A stretch of 64,000 bases of DNA. It comes from Lysobacter capsici. GTDB taxonomy: Bacteria; Pseudomonadota; Gammaproteobacteria; Xanthomonadales; Xanthomonadaceae. The stretch lies in contig NZ_CP076103.1 in the NCBI RefSeq assembly GCF_018732085.1, forward strand, positions 992,001 to 1,056,000, given 5' to 3'. A model generated the notes under the pieces. That model searched no databases. It saw nothing but the letters and a program-made list of their open reading frames with translations, and had not been told where the DNA came from. Positions 1-7,835 of the stretch are shown here, in pieces (positions within the stretch are counted from its first letter, which is position 1; each line of letters starts with the position of its first letter). Made by a program: the position numbers and the translations under genes.

Positions 1-986
1 CCGAGCAGCGCCTCGCACGGGAAGAAATAGCCGAAGGCGGCGAACACGCGTGCGTGCAGCGCTTCGTATTGTCCGGCCCGGCTGGGCGTGGCCAGCGCGC
101 GGTCGACGGCGTCGACCAACTCGGGCGCGACGTCCAGGTCGGTGTCGGGATCGAGCCTCAGCACGACCTTGGGCGCGATCATCTCGTCGACCAGATGGAT
201 CGCGGTGACCTCGTTGCGCTGAAGGCGTTCGAGATCGCTGCGGAAATCCGCGGCCAAGCCGAAGCCGTTGACGCCGCCGCCGGCGTTGGCGTTGTGGATG
301 CTGCGCGTGTGCAGTTCGTGCAGCACGCGGCTGGCGGTGGCGCTGATGGTCCAGCGCGAGGTGAACGAAACCCCGCCCGAATGCGGCGACCGCTGCGGAT
401 GCCGGTAGACCACCGGCGAACGCGGCGATCGCGCGCCGAACACGGCGTCGCCCGGAAACGGGCCGAAGCGCAGGCCGCGGTCGAGCCGGCGCGCGGCGAA
501 CAACGCCTGCACCGTCGCCAGCGGCAGCGCGGTGAACTCGTCGGGCGTGCGCACGGTGAAACCGGCCAGCCGGCTGTGCAGGTCCGCGAGCAAGTCGGGC
601 GTTTCGTCTTCGCCGCGCAGTCCCCAATTCGCTTCGGCCGGCCGCGTGGTGGGCACGGTCGGGCGCAGCGCCGGACGCGGCGGCGTCGGTTCGATGTCGG
701 GCTCGGGCTCGGGTTCCGGCTCAGGCTCGGGTTCCGGTTCCGGTTCCGCCGCGCGCGGCGCCGGACGCACGGTGAGCACGCCGTCCTCGCTGATCACTTC
801 CTTGAGTTTGGTGTCGGCCTCGATCGACGGGTCCAGGCGGGCATTGCCGAAACCGAAGCGATCGGCCGGGGCCATCGCGTCCAGGCCCGCGAGTTGTTCG
901 CGAATCTGCCGCAACGAGGTGTCCGGCGTCAGGCGCAAGACGATATCGCGATCGGGTTCGCCGGCGAATGCGATGGTGACGAGCAT
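1..986 (-). CDS. MACPF-like pore-forming protein candidate, 3' end cut by window edge
   Basis: The frame is open from ATG 986 to base 1, giving 328 residues with no stop, so the C-terminus lies outside the window. Residues about 1-75 form a small globular-looking domain that could be ubiquitin-like (inference). A Glu-Pro tract (EPEPEPEPEPEP) at about 80-92 acts as a linker. From about 115 on there is a larger domain with SFTSRWTISATAS and, at the edge, FAAFGYFFPCEALLG. The last stretch resembles the 'FG(T/H)xx....LGG' signature that I recall from MACPF and MACPF-like proteins of fungi and bacteria. No signal peptide is visible. It is the third gene of a minus-strand set, 46 nt after its neighbour, with AGAG upstream of the ATG. 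The gene is real by codon pattern; the family call is tentative. Confidence 0.5.
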   Translation of the reverse strand, partial: MLVTIAFAGEPDRDIVLRLTPDTSLRQIREQLAGLDAMAPADRFGFGNARLDPSIEADTKLKEVISEDGVLTVRPAPRAAEPEPEPEPEPEPEPEPDIEPTPPRPALRPTVPTTRPAEANWGLRGEDETPDLLADLHSRLAGFTVRTPDEFTALPLATVQALFAARRLDRGLRFGPFPGDAVFGARSPRSPVVYRHPQRSPHSGGVSFTSRWTISATASRVLHELHTRSIHNANAGGGVNGFGLAADFRSDLERLQRNEVTAIHLVDEMIAPKVVLRLDPDTDLDVAPELVDAVDRALATPSRAGQYEALHARVFAAFGYFFPCEALL

Positions 987-1032
987 GCGGAGCTCTCGGT
1001 TGGGCGATGCGGCAGGCGCGGCGCGCGGCCGC

Positions 1033-1779
1033 TCAGTCCGGATCGATGACGAAAAAATGCACGCGCAGCCGGCCGAAGAAATCCCGATCCGGATCGGCTT
1101 CGGCCTGCACCTGGATGCGTTCGAAGGTTTGCTCGGTGCTGCCGTCGGCCCAGATCACCCCCGCATTGACCTGCAGCGCCGCGCCGTCGTCCGCCTCCCG
1201 CGCGGTGCCGCGCCGGGTGTCCACCGGCCCGGGGCGCGGCAGCGGCCCAAAGCGCGGCGTGTTGCGGGTATAGACCCGCGCGGCGATCGGGTCGAGAAAC
1301 TGATGCACGTCCCAGGTGGTGATGTCGCAGGTCCACAGCTGTTGCAGCGCCTCGAGGCGGTGCGAAGGGCCGAGCCGCGCACGCATCAGATCGACGGTGA
1401 TCAGGTTCGCTTCGTGCTGGAACCGGCGCACGGTGACGTTGCGAAAGCCCCAGCCGTCGGCGCGGTTGACCGCGTACAGGCGATCGACCACCGGCTCGGC
1501 GCCGGTGGCGATGCGGAAACCGAAGCCCAGCGGTTGCCGCGATCGCGCGCGGATCTGGATCGACAGCGCCGCGCCGCGGCTCACCGCGACCAGATTCGGA
1601 AATACCCGATCGGGCGCGAGCTGCGGCAGTCGCGCGTCGCTGAACATATGCAGCTGCGCGCCCCGATTGCGATGGCGGGCGTCGGCATCCTCGTCGTTGA
1701 GGCCGAAGCGGACCAACAGATCTTCGCTGTCTTGCAGCCAATCGGAGGATTGGCCTTCCAGCGCGTGGGACGCGGCCAT
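1033..1779 (-). CDS. conserved hypothetical protein next to MACPF-like gene
   Basis: 248 residues, not recognised. No signal peptide, transmembrane segment or lipobox is visible. The middle is rich in beta-type alternation (for example LGFGFRIATGAEPVVDRLYAV and NVTVRRFQHEANLITVDLM), and the C-terminus ends in a hydrophobic strand (LRVHFFVIDPD). The start at 1779 follows the upstream stop by 11 nt, with TGAGG ahead of the ATG, so it is probably cotranscribed with both neighbours. From context it may be a partner, chaperone or immunity factor for the MACPF-like product; this is inference only. Confidence 0.6.
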   Translation of the reverse strand: MAASHALEGQSSDWLQDSEDLLVRFGLNDEDADARHRNRGAQLHMFSDARLPQLAPDRVFPNLVAVSRGAALSIQIRARSRQPLGFGFRIATGAEPVVDRLYAVNRADGWGFRNVTVRRFQHEANLITVDLMRARLGPSHRLEALQQLWTCDITTWDVHQFLDPIAARVYTRNTPRFGPLPRPGPVDTRRGTAREADDGAALQVNAGVIWADGSTEQTFERIQVQAEADPDRDFFGRLRVHFFVIDPD

Positions 1780-1790
1780 GAATGCATGCC

Positions 1791-2153
1791 TCAGACGGGG
1801 TTGATCGAGAAGCTCAAGGTGGTGCCGCGCACGCTGAAGGTGGCGGTGTGGCCGTTGGGCGCGAACGCCACCGACGGGCCGTCGCGACGCGTGCCGCCGA
1901 GCGCGCGCGCGCGGATGCGCACGCGGTCGCCCACGTCCAGCGCCTGGCCATGGAAGCGCAGCGCGGACAGGTCGACGCTGCGGGTCTGACCGGCCGGGAA
2001 TCCGCCGCCCGTCGGGGTCTGGCTGATCACCCGGTCACCGTCCAGGCGCTGGACAATGAAACGCAGGACGAACGCGGCGTTGTTGGCGCAGGCGATGTGC
2101 TGGACGTGCAGCTCGTGCTGGCCTGACTCTGCGGGATTCCCGGATGGATGCAT
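1791..2153 (-). CDS. small beta-rich hypothetical protein
   Basis: 120 residues from ATG 2153 (MHPSGNPAESGQ); a longer start at 2174 (MRTRRPAM) is also open. The composition suggests a beta-sandwich: alternating hydrophobic strands (AAFVLRFIVQRLDG, RSVDLSALRF, DRVRIRARALGG) and a C-terminal HTATFSVRGTTLSFSINPV. No signal peptide or metal motif is visible and I cannot name a family. It is the first gene of the three-gene minus-strand set. In some two-component pore-forming toxins a small beta-sandwich protein is encoded beside the MACPF protein, but no aegerolysin-type sequence match is evident, so the role stays open. Confidence 0.55.
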   Translation of the reverse strand: MHPSGNPAESGQHELHVQHIACANNAAFVLRFIVQRLDGDRVISQTPTGGGFPAGQTRSVDLSALRFHGQALDVGDRVRIRARALGGTRRDGPSVAFAPNGHTATFSVRGTTLSFSINPV

Positions 2154-2275
2154 GGCGGGGCGCCTCGTGCGCACAGGAGAGAAAACGGAAGGGTCGATTC
2201 GGAAAACGCCCTATCGAGCGGGACGTGAAGACGCGCCGCTGTCTACGCAGGAGCGGGCGCGCTCGACAATGCAAA

Positions 2276-2832
2276 CGGTTTCCGCCTGGTGGACAGGCCA
2301 TGCGAACTGCCGCGTATGACCGCCGCGCTGGCGACGGTGAGCCAGGCCGTCGAGAACGCGGGAAGCAATGCAGGCGCAACGAGGTTTTGTTGTGGGAGGG
2401 GCTTCAGCCCCGGCGCCTTTCGCTCGGTTCGCCACGAAGCCTCAGGCGATCTGGAACAAAAGCGTCGGGGCTGAAGCCCCTCCCACGAAGACTTCGCACT
2501 GGCGCGGCGCCTGTTTGCCTGCCGACCGATCCATCGCATCCGACCGTGTTGCATTTTCCGTTTGGTGGACAGGCCATGCGAATTGCGGCGTATGACCGCC
2601 GCGCTGGCGACGGTGAGCCAGGCCGTCGAGAACGCGGGAAGCAATGCAGTCGCAACGAGGTTTTTTTGTGGGAGGGGCTTCAGCCCCGACGCCTTTCGCT
2701 CGGTTCGCCATGAAGCCCCAGGCGATCTGGAACAAGAGCGTCGGGGCTGAAGCCCCTCCCACGGAGACTTCGCACTGGCGCGGCGCCTGCTTGCCTGCCG
2801 ACCGATCCACCGCATCCGACCGTGTTGCATTC
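2276..2832. repeat. 276-bp tandem duplication containing REP-like hairpins
   Basis: Two near-identical head-to-tail copies with a 276-bp offset: GGACAGGCCATGCGAA occurs at 2291 and again at 2567, and CGACCGTGTTGCATT closes each copy. Each copy carries an inverted pair of the TGTGGGAGGGGCTTCAGCCCC family (arms about 2391-2417 with 2463-2488, and 2667-2694 with 2738-2762). Open frames running through it change with the copies and do not look like genes. The rest of the 818-bp gap before the UvrA-like gene (2833-2992) shows nothing beyond that gene's ribosome binding site. Confidence 0.85.
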
Positions 2833-2992
2833 ACGCTTGCGCAACGATCGCCTTCGTACCGTCGAGGCCTGATCCATCACGTCTTGGTCGCCGCGCGGCC
2901 GGCGCTGGTTGCCGCATCGCGTCGTCGTCGGACGCGTCGATGCGCGGGGGAGGCCGGTCGGCCGGATGCGTTGCGGTGCCGGAGCAACCGCG

Positions 2993-5338
2993 ATGAAAAA
3001 AGCCACTGCCGCCTCCCGTCCGCGTCGCGTCCGCGAGCCGGGCCGGCGCGAGCCCGAGCGCCCGATCCGCGTAGTCGGCGCGCGCGAGCACAACCTCAAG
3101 AACATCAGCATCGAGATTCCCAAGCGGCTCATCGTCGTATTCACCGGCGTATCGGGCTCGGGCAAGTCCTCGCTGGTGTTCGACACCATCGCCGCCGAAT
3201 CGCAGCGCCAGCTCAACGAAACCTTCAGCAGCTTCGCCCGTCATCGCCTGCCGCATTACGGCCAGCCCGATGCGGATGCCATCGAAAATCTGTCCGCGGC
3301 GATCGTGGTCGATCAAAAGCGCCTGGGCGGCACCGCGCGTTCCACCGTCGGTACGGTCACCGATATCTATGCGCTGCTGCGGCTGTTGTATTCGCGCATC
3401 GGCAAGCCTTTCGTCGGCGAATCCACGGTGTTTTCGTTCAACCATCCCGAAGGCATGTGCCCGCAATGCGACGGGCTGGGCACGACCGAGCGGGTGGACG
3501 TCGACAAACTCATCGACCGCGGCAAGTCGCTCAATCAAGGCGCGATCCGCTTTCCCGCATTGGCGGTCGGCAGCGCGCGCTGGAAGCGTTATGCGCTGTC
3601 AGGCCTGTTCGACAACGACAAGCCCCTGGGCGATTACAGCCCGGCCGAATGGGACCTGCTGTTGAACGCCGAACCGTTCAAGCCCAAGCATCCCAAGCCG
3701 GGCTGGTGGGCCAGCAGCGAGTACGAGGGCCTGCTGCACCGTTTCAATCGCAGCTTTCTGCATCAGTCCGGCGACAAGGTCAAAGGCGCCAGCCGCGAGG
3801 CCTTGAACCGGGTCGTGTCGCGCCAGACCTGCACGCAGTGCAAGGGCGCGCGACTGAACCGGCAGGTGCTGGCCTGCAAGATCGCCGGCAAGCACATCGC
3901 GCATTGCGCGGCGATGCAGGCCGACGAACTGATCGAATTCATCGCCGCGATCAAGAGCGCGCCGGCCGCCACCGTCACCGCGGCGATCGTGGAACGATTG
4001 CAGCATCTGATCGGCATCGGCCTGGGTTATCTGAGCCTGGATCGGCAGACCGCGAGCCTGTCGGGTGGCGAATCGCAGCGGGTCAAGATGGTCAAGCACC
4101 TGGGCAGCAGCCTGACCGACATGAGTTACATCTTCGACGAGCCCAGCGTCGGCCTGCATGCGCGCGACGTGCATCAGGTCAACGCCCTGCTGCGGCAATT
4201 GCGCGACAAGGGCAACACGGTGCTGGTGGTCGAACACGATCCCGACGTGATCGAGATCGCCGATCACATCGTCGACATGGGGCCGGGCGCCGGGCGCGAC
4301 GGCGGGCAGGTGGTCTATCAGGGCGACCTGGCCGGATTGGCCGCGTGCGGCAGCCTGACCGGACGCCATATCGCGCGGCGTCCGCAGTTGAAGACGCGAC
4401 TGCGCGAGCCCACGGGCTGGCTGCCGCTGCGCAAGGCCAGCCTGCACAACCTGCGCAAGGTCGACGTGGACCTGCCGGTCGGGGTGATGACCGTGGTCAC
4501 CGGCGTCGCCGGGTCGGGCAAGAGTTCGTTGATCAACGGCGTGTTCTCGCGCGAATACCCCGACACGGTCTGCATCGATCAGGGCGCGCTCGCCGCGTCG
4601 CGGCGTTCCAACACCGCGACCTACACCGGTCTGCTCGATCCGATCCGGCGCCTGTTCGCCGAGGAGAACGGCGTCGACGCCGGGTTGTTCAGCGCCAACT
4701 CGACCGGCGCCTGCCCGGTGTGCAAGGGCCTGGGCGTCACCCAGATGGACCTGGCCTTCATGGACCCGATCGAAAGCGTCTGCGAAGCCTGCCAGGGCCG
4801 TCGTTTCACCGAGCAGGTATTGGCCTACACCTGGCGCGGCCTGAGCATCGACGAGGTGCTGCGCCTGAGCGTGAGCGAAGCGCGCGGCGTGTTCGACGCG
4901 CCGCAGTTGCAGGCGATCTTGGCCCATGTCGAACAGGTCGGCCTGGGCTATATGTCGCTGGGCCAGCCGCTCAGTACGCTGTCGGGCGGCGAGCGCCAGC
5001 GCATCAAGCTGGCGACCGAACTGGAAAAGCGCGGCGAGACCTATGTGCTCGACGAACCCACCACCGGCCTGCACATGTCCGACATCGAGCGCCTGTTGCG
5101 GTTGATGGAGCGCCTGCTCGACAACGGCAGCACCTTGATCGTGATCGAGCACAACCTGGAGGTCATCGCCCAGGCCGACTGGATCGTCGACATGGGGCCG
5201 GGCGCGGGGCGCGACGGCGGGCGGGTGGTGTTCCAGGGAACGCCGGCCGAACTGGTCAAGGCGCCCGAATCGGTCACCGGCGAGCACCTGGCCCGTTATC
5301 TGCGTCCACGGCGGGGTTCGCGGCGGTCTTCGGGGTGA
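2993..5338 (+). CDS. UvrA-like tandem ABC ATPase (UvrA2/DrrC type)
   Basis: 781 residues from ATG 2993, chosen because GGAG lies 8 nt upstream; an in-frame ATG at 2909 lacks this. Two ABC modules are visible: Walker A TGVSGSGKSS near residues 51-60 and TGVAGSGKSS in the second half; signatures SLSGGESQRVKM and TLSGGERQRIKL; Walker B YIFDEPSVGLHARD and YVLDEPTTGLHMSD. Zinc-finger cysteines (CPQCDG, CTQCKG, CPVCKG, CEACQG) are present. Canonical UvrA has about 940 residues; the shorter length suggests loss of the UvrB-binding and insertion regions, as in class II UvrA paralogues linked to DNA-intercalating drug resistance. It is therefore probably not the excision-repair UvrA. No uvrB or uvrC lies nearby. 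Confidence 0.85.
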   Translation: MKKATAASRPRRVREPGRREPERPIRVVGAREHNLKNISIEIPKRLIVVFTGVSGSGKSSLVFDTIAAESQRQLNETFSSFARHRLPHYGQPDADAIENLSAAIVVDQKRLGGTARSTVGTVTDIYALLRLLYSRIGKPFVGESTVFSFNHPEGMCPQCDGLGTTERVDVDKLIDRGKSLNQGAIRFPALAVGSARWKRYALSGLFDNDKPLGDYSPAEWDLLLNAEPFKPKHPKPGWWASSEYEGLLHRFNRSFLHQSGDKVKGASREALNRVVSRQTCTQCKGARLNRQVLACKIAGKHIAHCAAMQADELIEFIAAIKSAPAATVTAAIVERLQHLIGIGLGYLSLDRQTASLSGGESQRVKMVKHLGSSLTDMSYIFDEPSVGLHARDVHQVNALLRQLRDKGNTVLVVEHDPDVIEIADHIVDMGPGAGRDGGQVVYQGDLAGLAACGSLTGRHIARRPQLKTRLREPTGWLPLRKASLHNLRKVDVDLPVGVMTVVTGVAGSGKSSLINGVFSREYPDTVCIDQGALAASRRSNTATYTGLLDPIRRLFAEENGVDAGLFSANSTGACPVCKGLGVTQMDLAFMDPIESVCEACQGRRFTEQVLAYTWRGLSIDEVLRLSVSEARGVFDAPQLQAILAHVEQVGLGYMSLGQPLSTLSGGERQRIKLATELEKRGETYVLDEPTTGLHMSDIERLLRLMERLLDNGSTLIVIEHNLEVIAQADWIVDMGPGAGRDGGRVVFQGTPAELVKAPESVTGEHLARYLRPRRGSRRSSG

Positions 5339-5445
5339 TGCCGATGGGTTCGATTCGCCGCGAATCGGCCGGCCCGGCCGCGCGAACGATTTACTCCGCC
5401 GGGCGCGCGCTCGACAATGCGCGACAAACTTCCCCTGGATTTCGC

Positions 5446-7473
5446 ATGCCCCTGCGTTCGATCGCCCTCGCCCTGACGAGCCTGCTCATGCTGCTGGGCA
5501 GCGGCTGCGCGGTGGTCAAGGTCAAGGAACGCGCGTTCGGCGATATCGCCGCCGAGCGCAATCTCGATGCGCTCAACGGCGGCAAGCTGAGCACCGCGTC
5601 GGCGACCGCGCTGGGTTCGGCCGGGCTCGATCCGGAACTGTGCGCGCGCGAACCGGCGCCGTGCATCGAGCAACTGCGGCCGCTCGCATCCAACGAGTCG
5701 TGGCTGGCGACGGCGTCGGAGCTGCAACTGCTGCGCATGAACGCCGCGCCGGCGACGGTGAGCAAGGCCGCCGAGAGCGCGGGCCTGTCGCGGCGCAAGG
5801 CGGCCGCGGTGGAGTCGGGCGAAGGCGCCACGGTCCAGACGGCCGCGGCCGCTGCGAGCCAGGTCGCCACCGACGAGCGCACCCACGCCGCGGTCGAGAC
5901 CGCGCGTTATGCCTACGCGTATCTGTTCCTGACCGCACGCACGCCCGAGCAGCGCGTGTTCGAAGCGCGCCAGCAACGCGTGCTGCAGTACTACAACCGC
6001 GCGGTCGACGTGGTCGCTCAGGCCGCGTTCGAAGCCAGCCGCGGCCAGATCGGCGCTTCGCCATTGCAGGTCGGCGGCTTGAATCTGCGCATCGGCCTGC
6101 ACGGCTACGAAGCCTCGGAGATCAGCCAGCAACCCGAGGCCTTGCTCGCCTCCGACACGCTCGGCTTCGACAATCTGCGCGCGGTGTACCGCCGCGACGG
6201 TTTCGGTACCGGCCTGGTCGCGGTGTTTCCGCGGCGCGCGCCGTCGCCGGCGCCGCTCACGCCGGCCGATGAAGCCAGCGCCGACGACACGCCGTATCGA
6301 GACACCCGCTATCTGCCGGTGACTGCGACCCTGCGCTTCAACGGCGACAACCTGGACGCGGTGCTGGCGAGCGATCAGGCCAGCATGGACGTGTACAACC
6401 CGTATCGCATCGACAGCGAAACCATCGGCGGACGCAAGGTGCCGCTCGCGGCGAATTATTCGGCGGCCTATGGCGTGTGGCTGGCGCGTTCGGAACTGGC
6501 GCGGCTGAGCCTGTCGAGCCTGCTGCGGCCCAAGCAGGCGCGCGCGTTCAAGCCGCGCATCTACCTCAATCAACCTTACGATCCGAACAAGCGGGTGATC
6601 GTGCTGGTGCATGGCCTGGCCAGCAGCCCGGAGGCGTGGGTCAACCTCGCCAACGAGATCCTCGGCGACGATGCGCTGCGCAAGCACTATCAGCTGTGGC
6701 AGGTGTTCTATCCGACCAACATCGGCATCCTGTCCAATCGCGCGGCGATCGCGTCGGCGCTGGACAAGACGTTCAAGCACTACGATCCCGAAGGCGACGA
6801 TGTGGCCAGTCGGGATGCGGTGTTGGTGGGGCATAGTATGGGCGGGGTGATTTCGCGACTGTTGGTCAGCGACAGCGGCGAGCAGGTGCTCGACGAAACG
6901 CTCAAGGCCTTCGATCCGGCCGTCGCGCAGCGTCTGCGCGGCGAGCCGCTGGTGCGCGCGCTGACCGTGTTCCAGCCGATGCCGCAGTTCGGCCGGGTGG
7001 TGTTCCTGGCCTCGCCGCATCGCGGCGCGGTGGTCACCGACGGCTGGCCGCTACGGATGATCCGCAAGCTGATCCGGTTGCCGTTCGATGTCCTGCGCGA
7101 GACCGCCGAACTGGCGCAGCGCACCAAGGTCGATCAGGACGAATTGCAGAAGGTCGGTTTCCGCAAGGGCCGTCCGCCGACCGGTCCGGACGATCTGAGC
7201 CCGAATTCCTTGTTCATGCGCAGCACCGAGAAGTTGTCGATCGAAGCCGGGCTGCCGTACCACACCATCGTCGGCCAGCGCGATCCGAAGATCGCGCTGC
7301 TGCAATCCAGCGACGGCGCGGTGCCGTACCGCAGCGCACATCTGGAGGGCGCTCTGTCGGAGAAGGTGATCGTCTCCGGCCACAGCGTGCAGGAGACGCC
7401 GCAGGCGATCTTGGAGTTGCGGCGGATTCTGCGCGTCGATATGGCGCAGTACGAGAAGAACGCGAAGCGGTGA
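5446..7473 (+). CDS. lipoprotein alpha/beta hydrolase
   Basis: 675 residues from ATG 5446. The N-terminus MPLRSIALALTSLLMLLGSGC is a lipoprotein signal with the putative lipidated Cys at residue 21, which decides this start over an upstream ATG at 5344. The C-terminal half is an alpha/beta hydrolase: VIVLVHGLASSPEAW (oxyanion region, near residue 383), nucleophile elbow VGHSMGG (near 461), an acidic residue in SSDGAVPY (near 621) and histidine in SGHSVQET (near 645). The N-terminal half has no recognised domain. It is probably an envelope-anchored esterase or lipase; the substrate is unknown. It follows the UvrA-like gene by 107 nt on the same strand. Confidence 0.8.
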   Translation: MPLRSIALALTSLLMLLGSGCAVVKVKERAFGDIAAERNLDALNGGKLSTASATALGSAGLDPELCAREPAPCIEQLRPLASNESWLATASELQLLRMNAAPATVSKAAESAGLSRRKAAAVESGEGATVQTAAAAASQVATDERTHAAVETARYAYAYLFLTARTPEQRVFEARQQRVLQYYNRAVDVVAQAAFEASRGQIGASPLQVGGLNLRIGLHGYEASEISQQPEALLASDTLGFDNLRAVYRRDGFGTGLVAVFPRRAPSPAPLTPADEASADDTPYRDTRYLPVTATLRFNGDNLDAVLASDQASMDVYNPYRIDSETIGGRKVPLAANYSAAYGVWLARSELARLSLSSLLRPKQARAFKPRIYLNQPYDPNKRVIVLVHGLASSPEAWVNLANEILGDDALRKHYQLWQVFYPTNIGILSNRAAIASALDKTFKHYDPEGDDVASRDAVLVGHSMGGVISRLLVSDSGEQVLDETLKAFDPAVAQRLRGEPLVRALTVFQPMPQFGRVVFLASPHRGAVVTDGWPLRMIRKLIRLPFDVLRETAELAQRTKVDQDELQKVGFRKGRPPTGPDDLSPNSLFMRSTEKLSIEAGLPYHTIVGQRDPKIALLQSSDGAVPYRSAHLEGALSEKVIVSGHSVQETPQAILELRRILRVDMAQYEKNAKR

Positions 7474-7524
7474 CGGCGCGGCAGGCGAGGTTGCGCGGTC
7501 GCAGCTTGTGCCCGAAGGAAATCC

Positions 7525-7745
7525 AGTAGGACGCAGCTCCTACAGCGGGCTATCGGGTTATCGCGGTGTGCTGGATGTTGCCGGGTTTCCGACTGTAGGA
7601 GCGGCGCGAGCCGCGACCGGCGAGGTGGGCGAAGTTGCGTGGTCGCAGCTTACGCAGCTCCTACAGTGGGCTATTGCGTTATCGCTGAGGGCTGGCGGTG
7701 TCGCGTTTCCGACTGTAGGAGCGGCGCGAGCCGCGACCGCCATGG
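7525..7745. repeat. cluster of four CTGTAGGAGCGGCGCGAGCCGCGACC-family repeats
   Basis: Four copies in alternating orientation: two degenerate (about 7529-7549 and 7639-7670, GCAGCTCCTACAG) and two full (about 7590-7620 and 7711-7741, TGTAGGAGCGGCGCGAGCC). They fill the 362-bp gap between the convergent hydrolase and multicopper-oxidase genes. No gene or intrinsic terminator was seen here. Confidence 0.8.
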
Positions 7746-7835
7746 TCGGCGCCGGTCGTAACCACCATTGAGATCTCGCCGCCCAATGCGGCCCAATGCG
7801 GCCCACCGCGCTAGCGGAAGGCCGCATCGCCGGCC

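Noticed and set aside
54..1049. Plus-strand frames over the MACPF-like gene
   Set aside because: Arg/Gly-rich without motifs, and opposite to three well-spaced minus-strand genes with ribosome binding sites.
1791..2153. Aegerolysin partner of the MACPF-like protein
   Set aside because: Size and beta-rich composition fit, but no aegerolysin sequence motif could be recognised.
2644..7473. A 1609-codon open frame covering the UvrA-like gene and the hydrolase as one protein
   Set aside because: Its first half is an out-of-frame reading of the UvrA-like gene, rich in Arg/Ala/Pro with no motifs; only the part from 5446 is a gene.
7525..7745. REP pairs read as intrinsic terminators
   Set aside because: The stems lack downstream T-tracts on either strand, so they were listed as repeats only.
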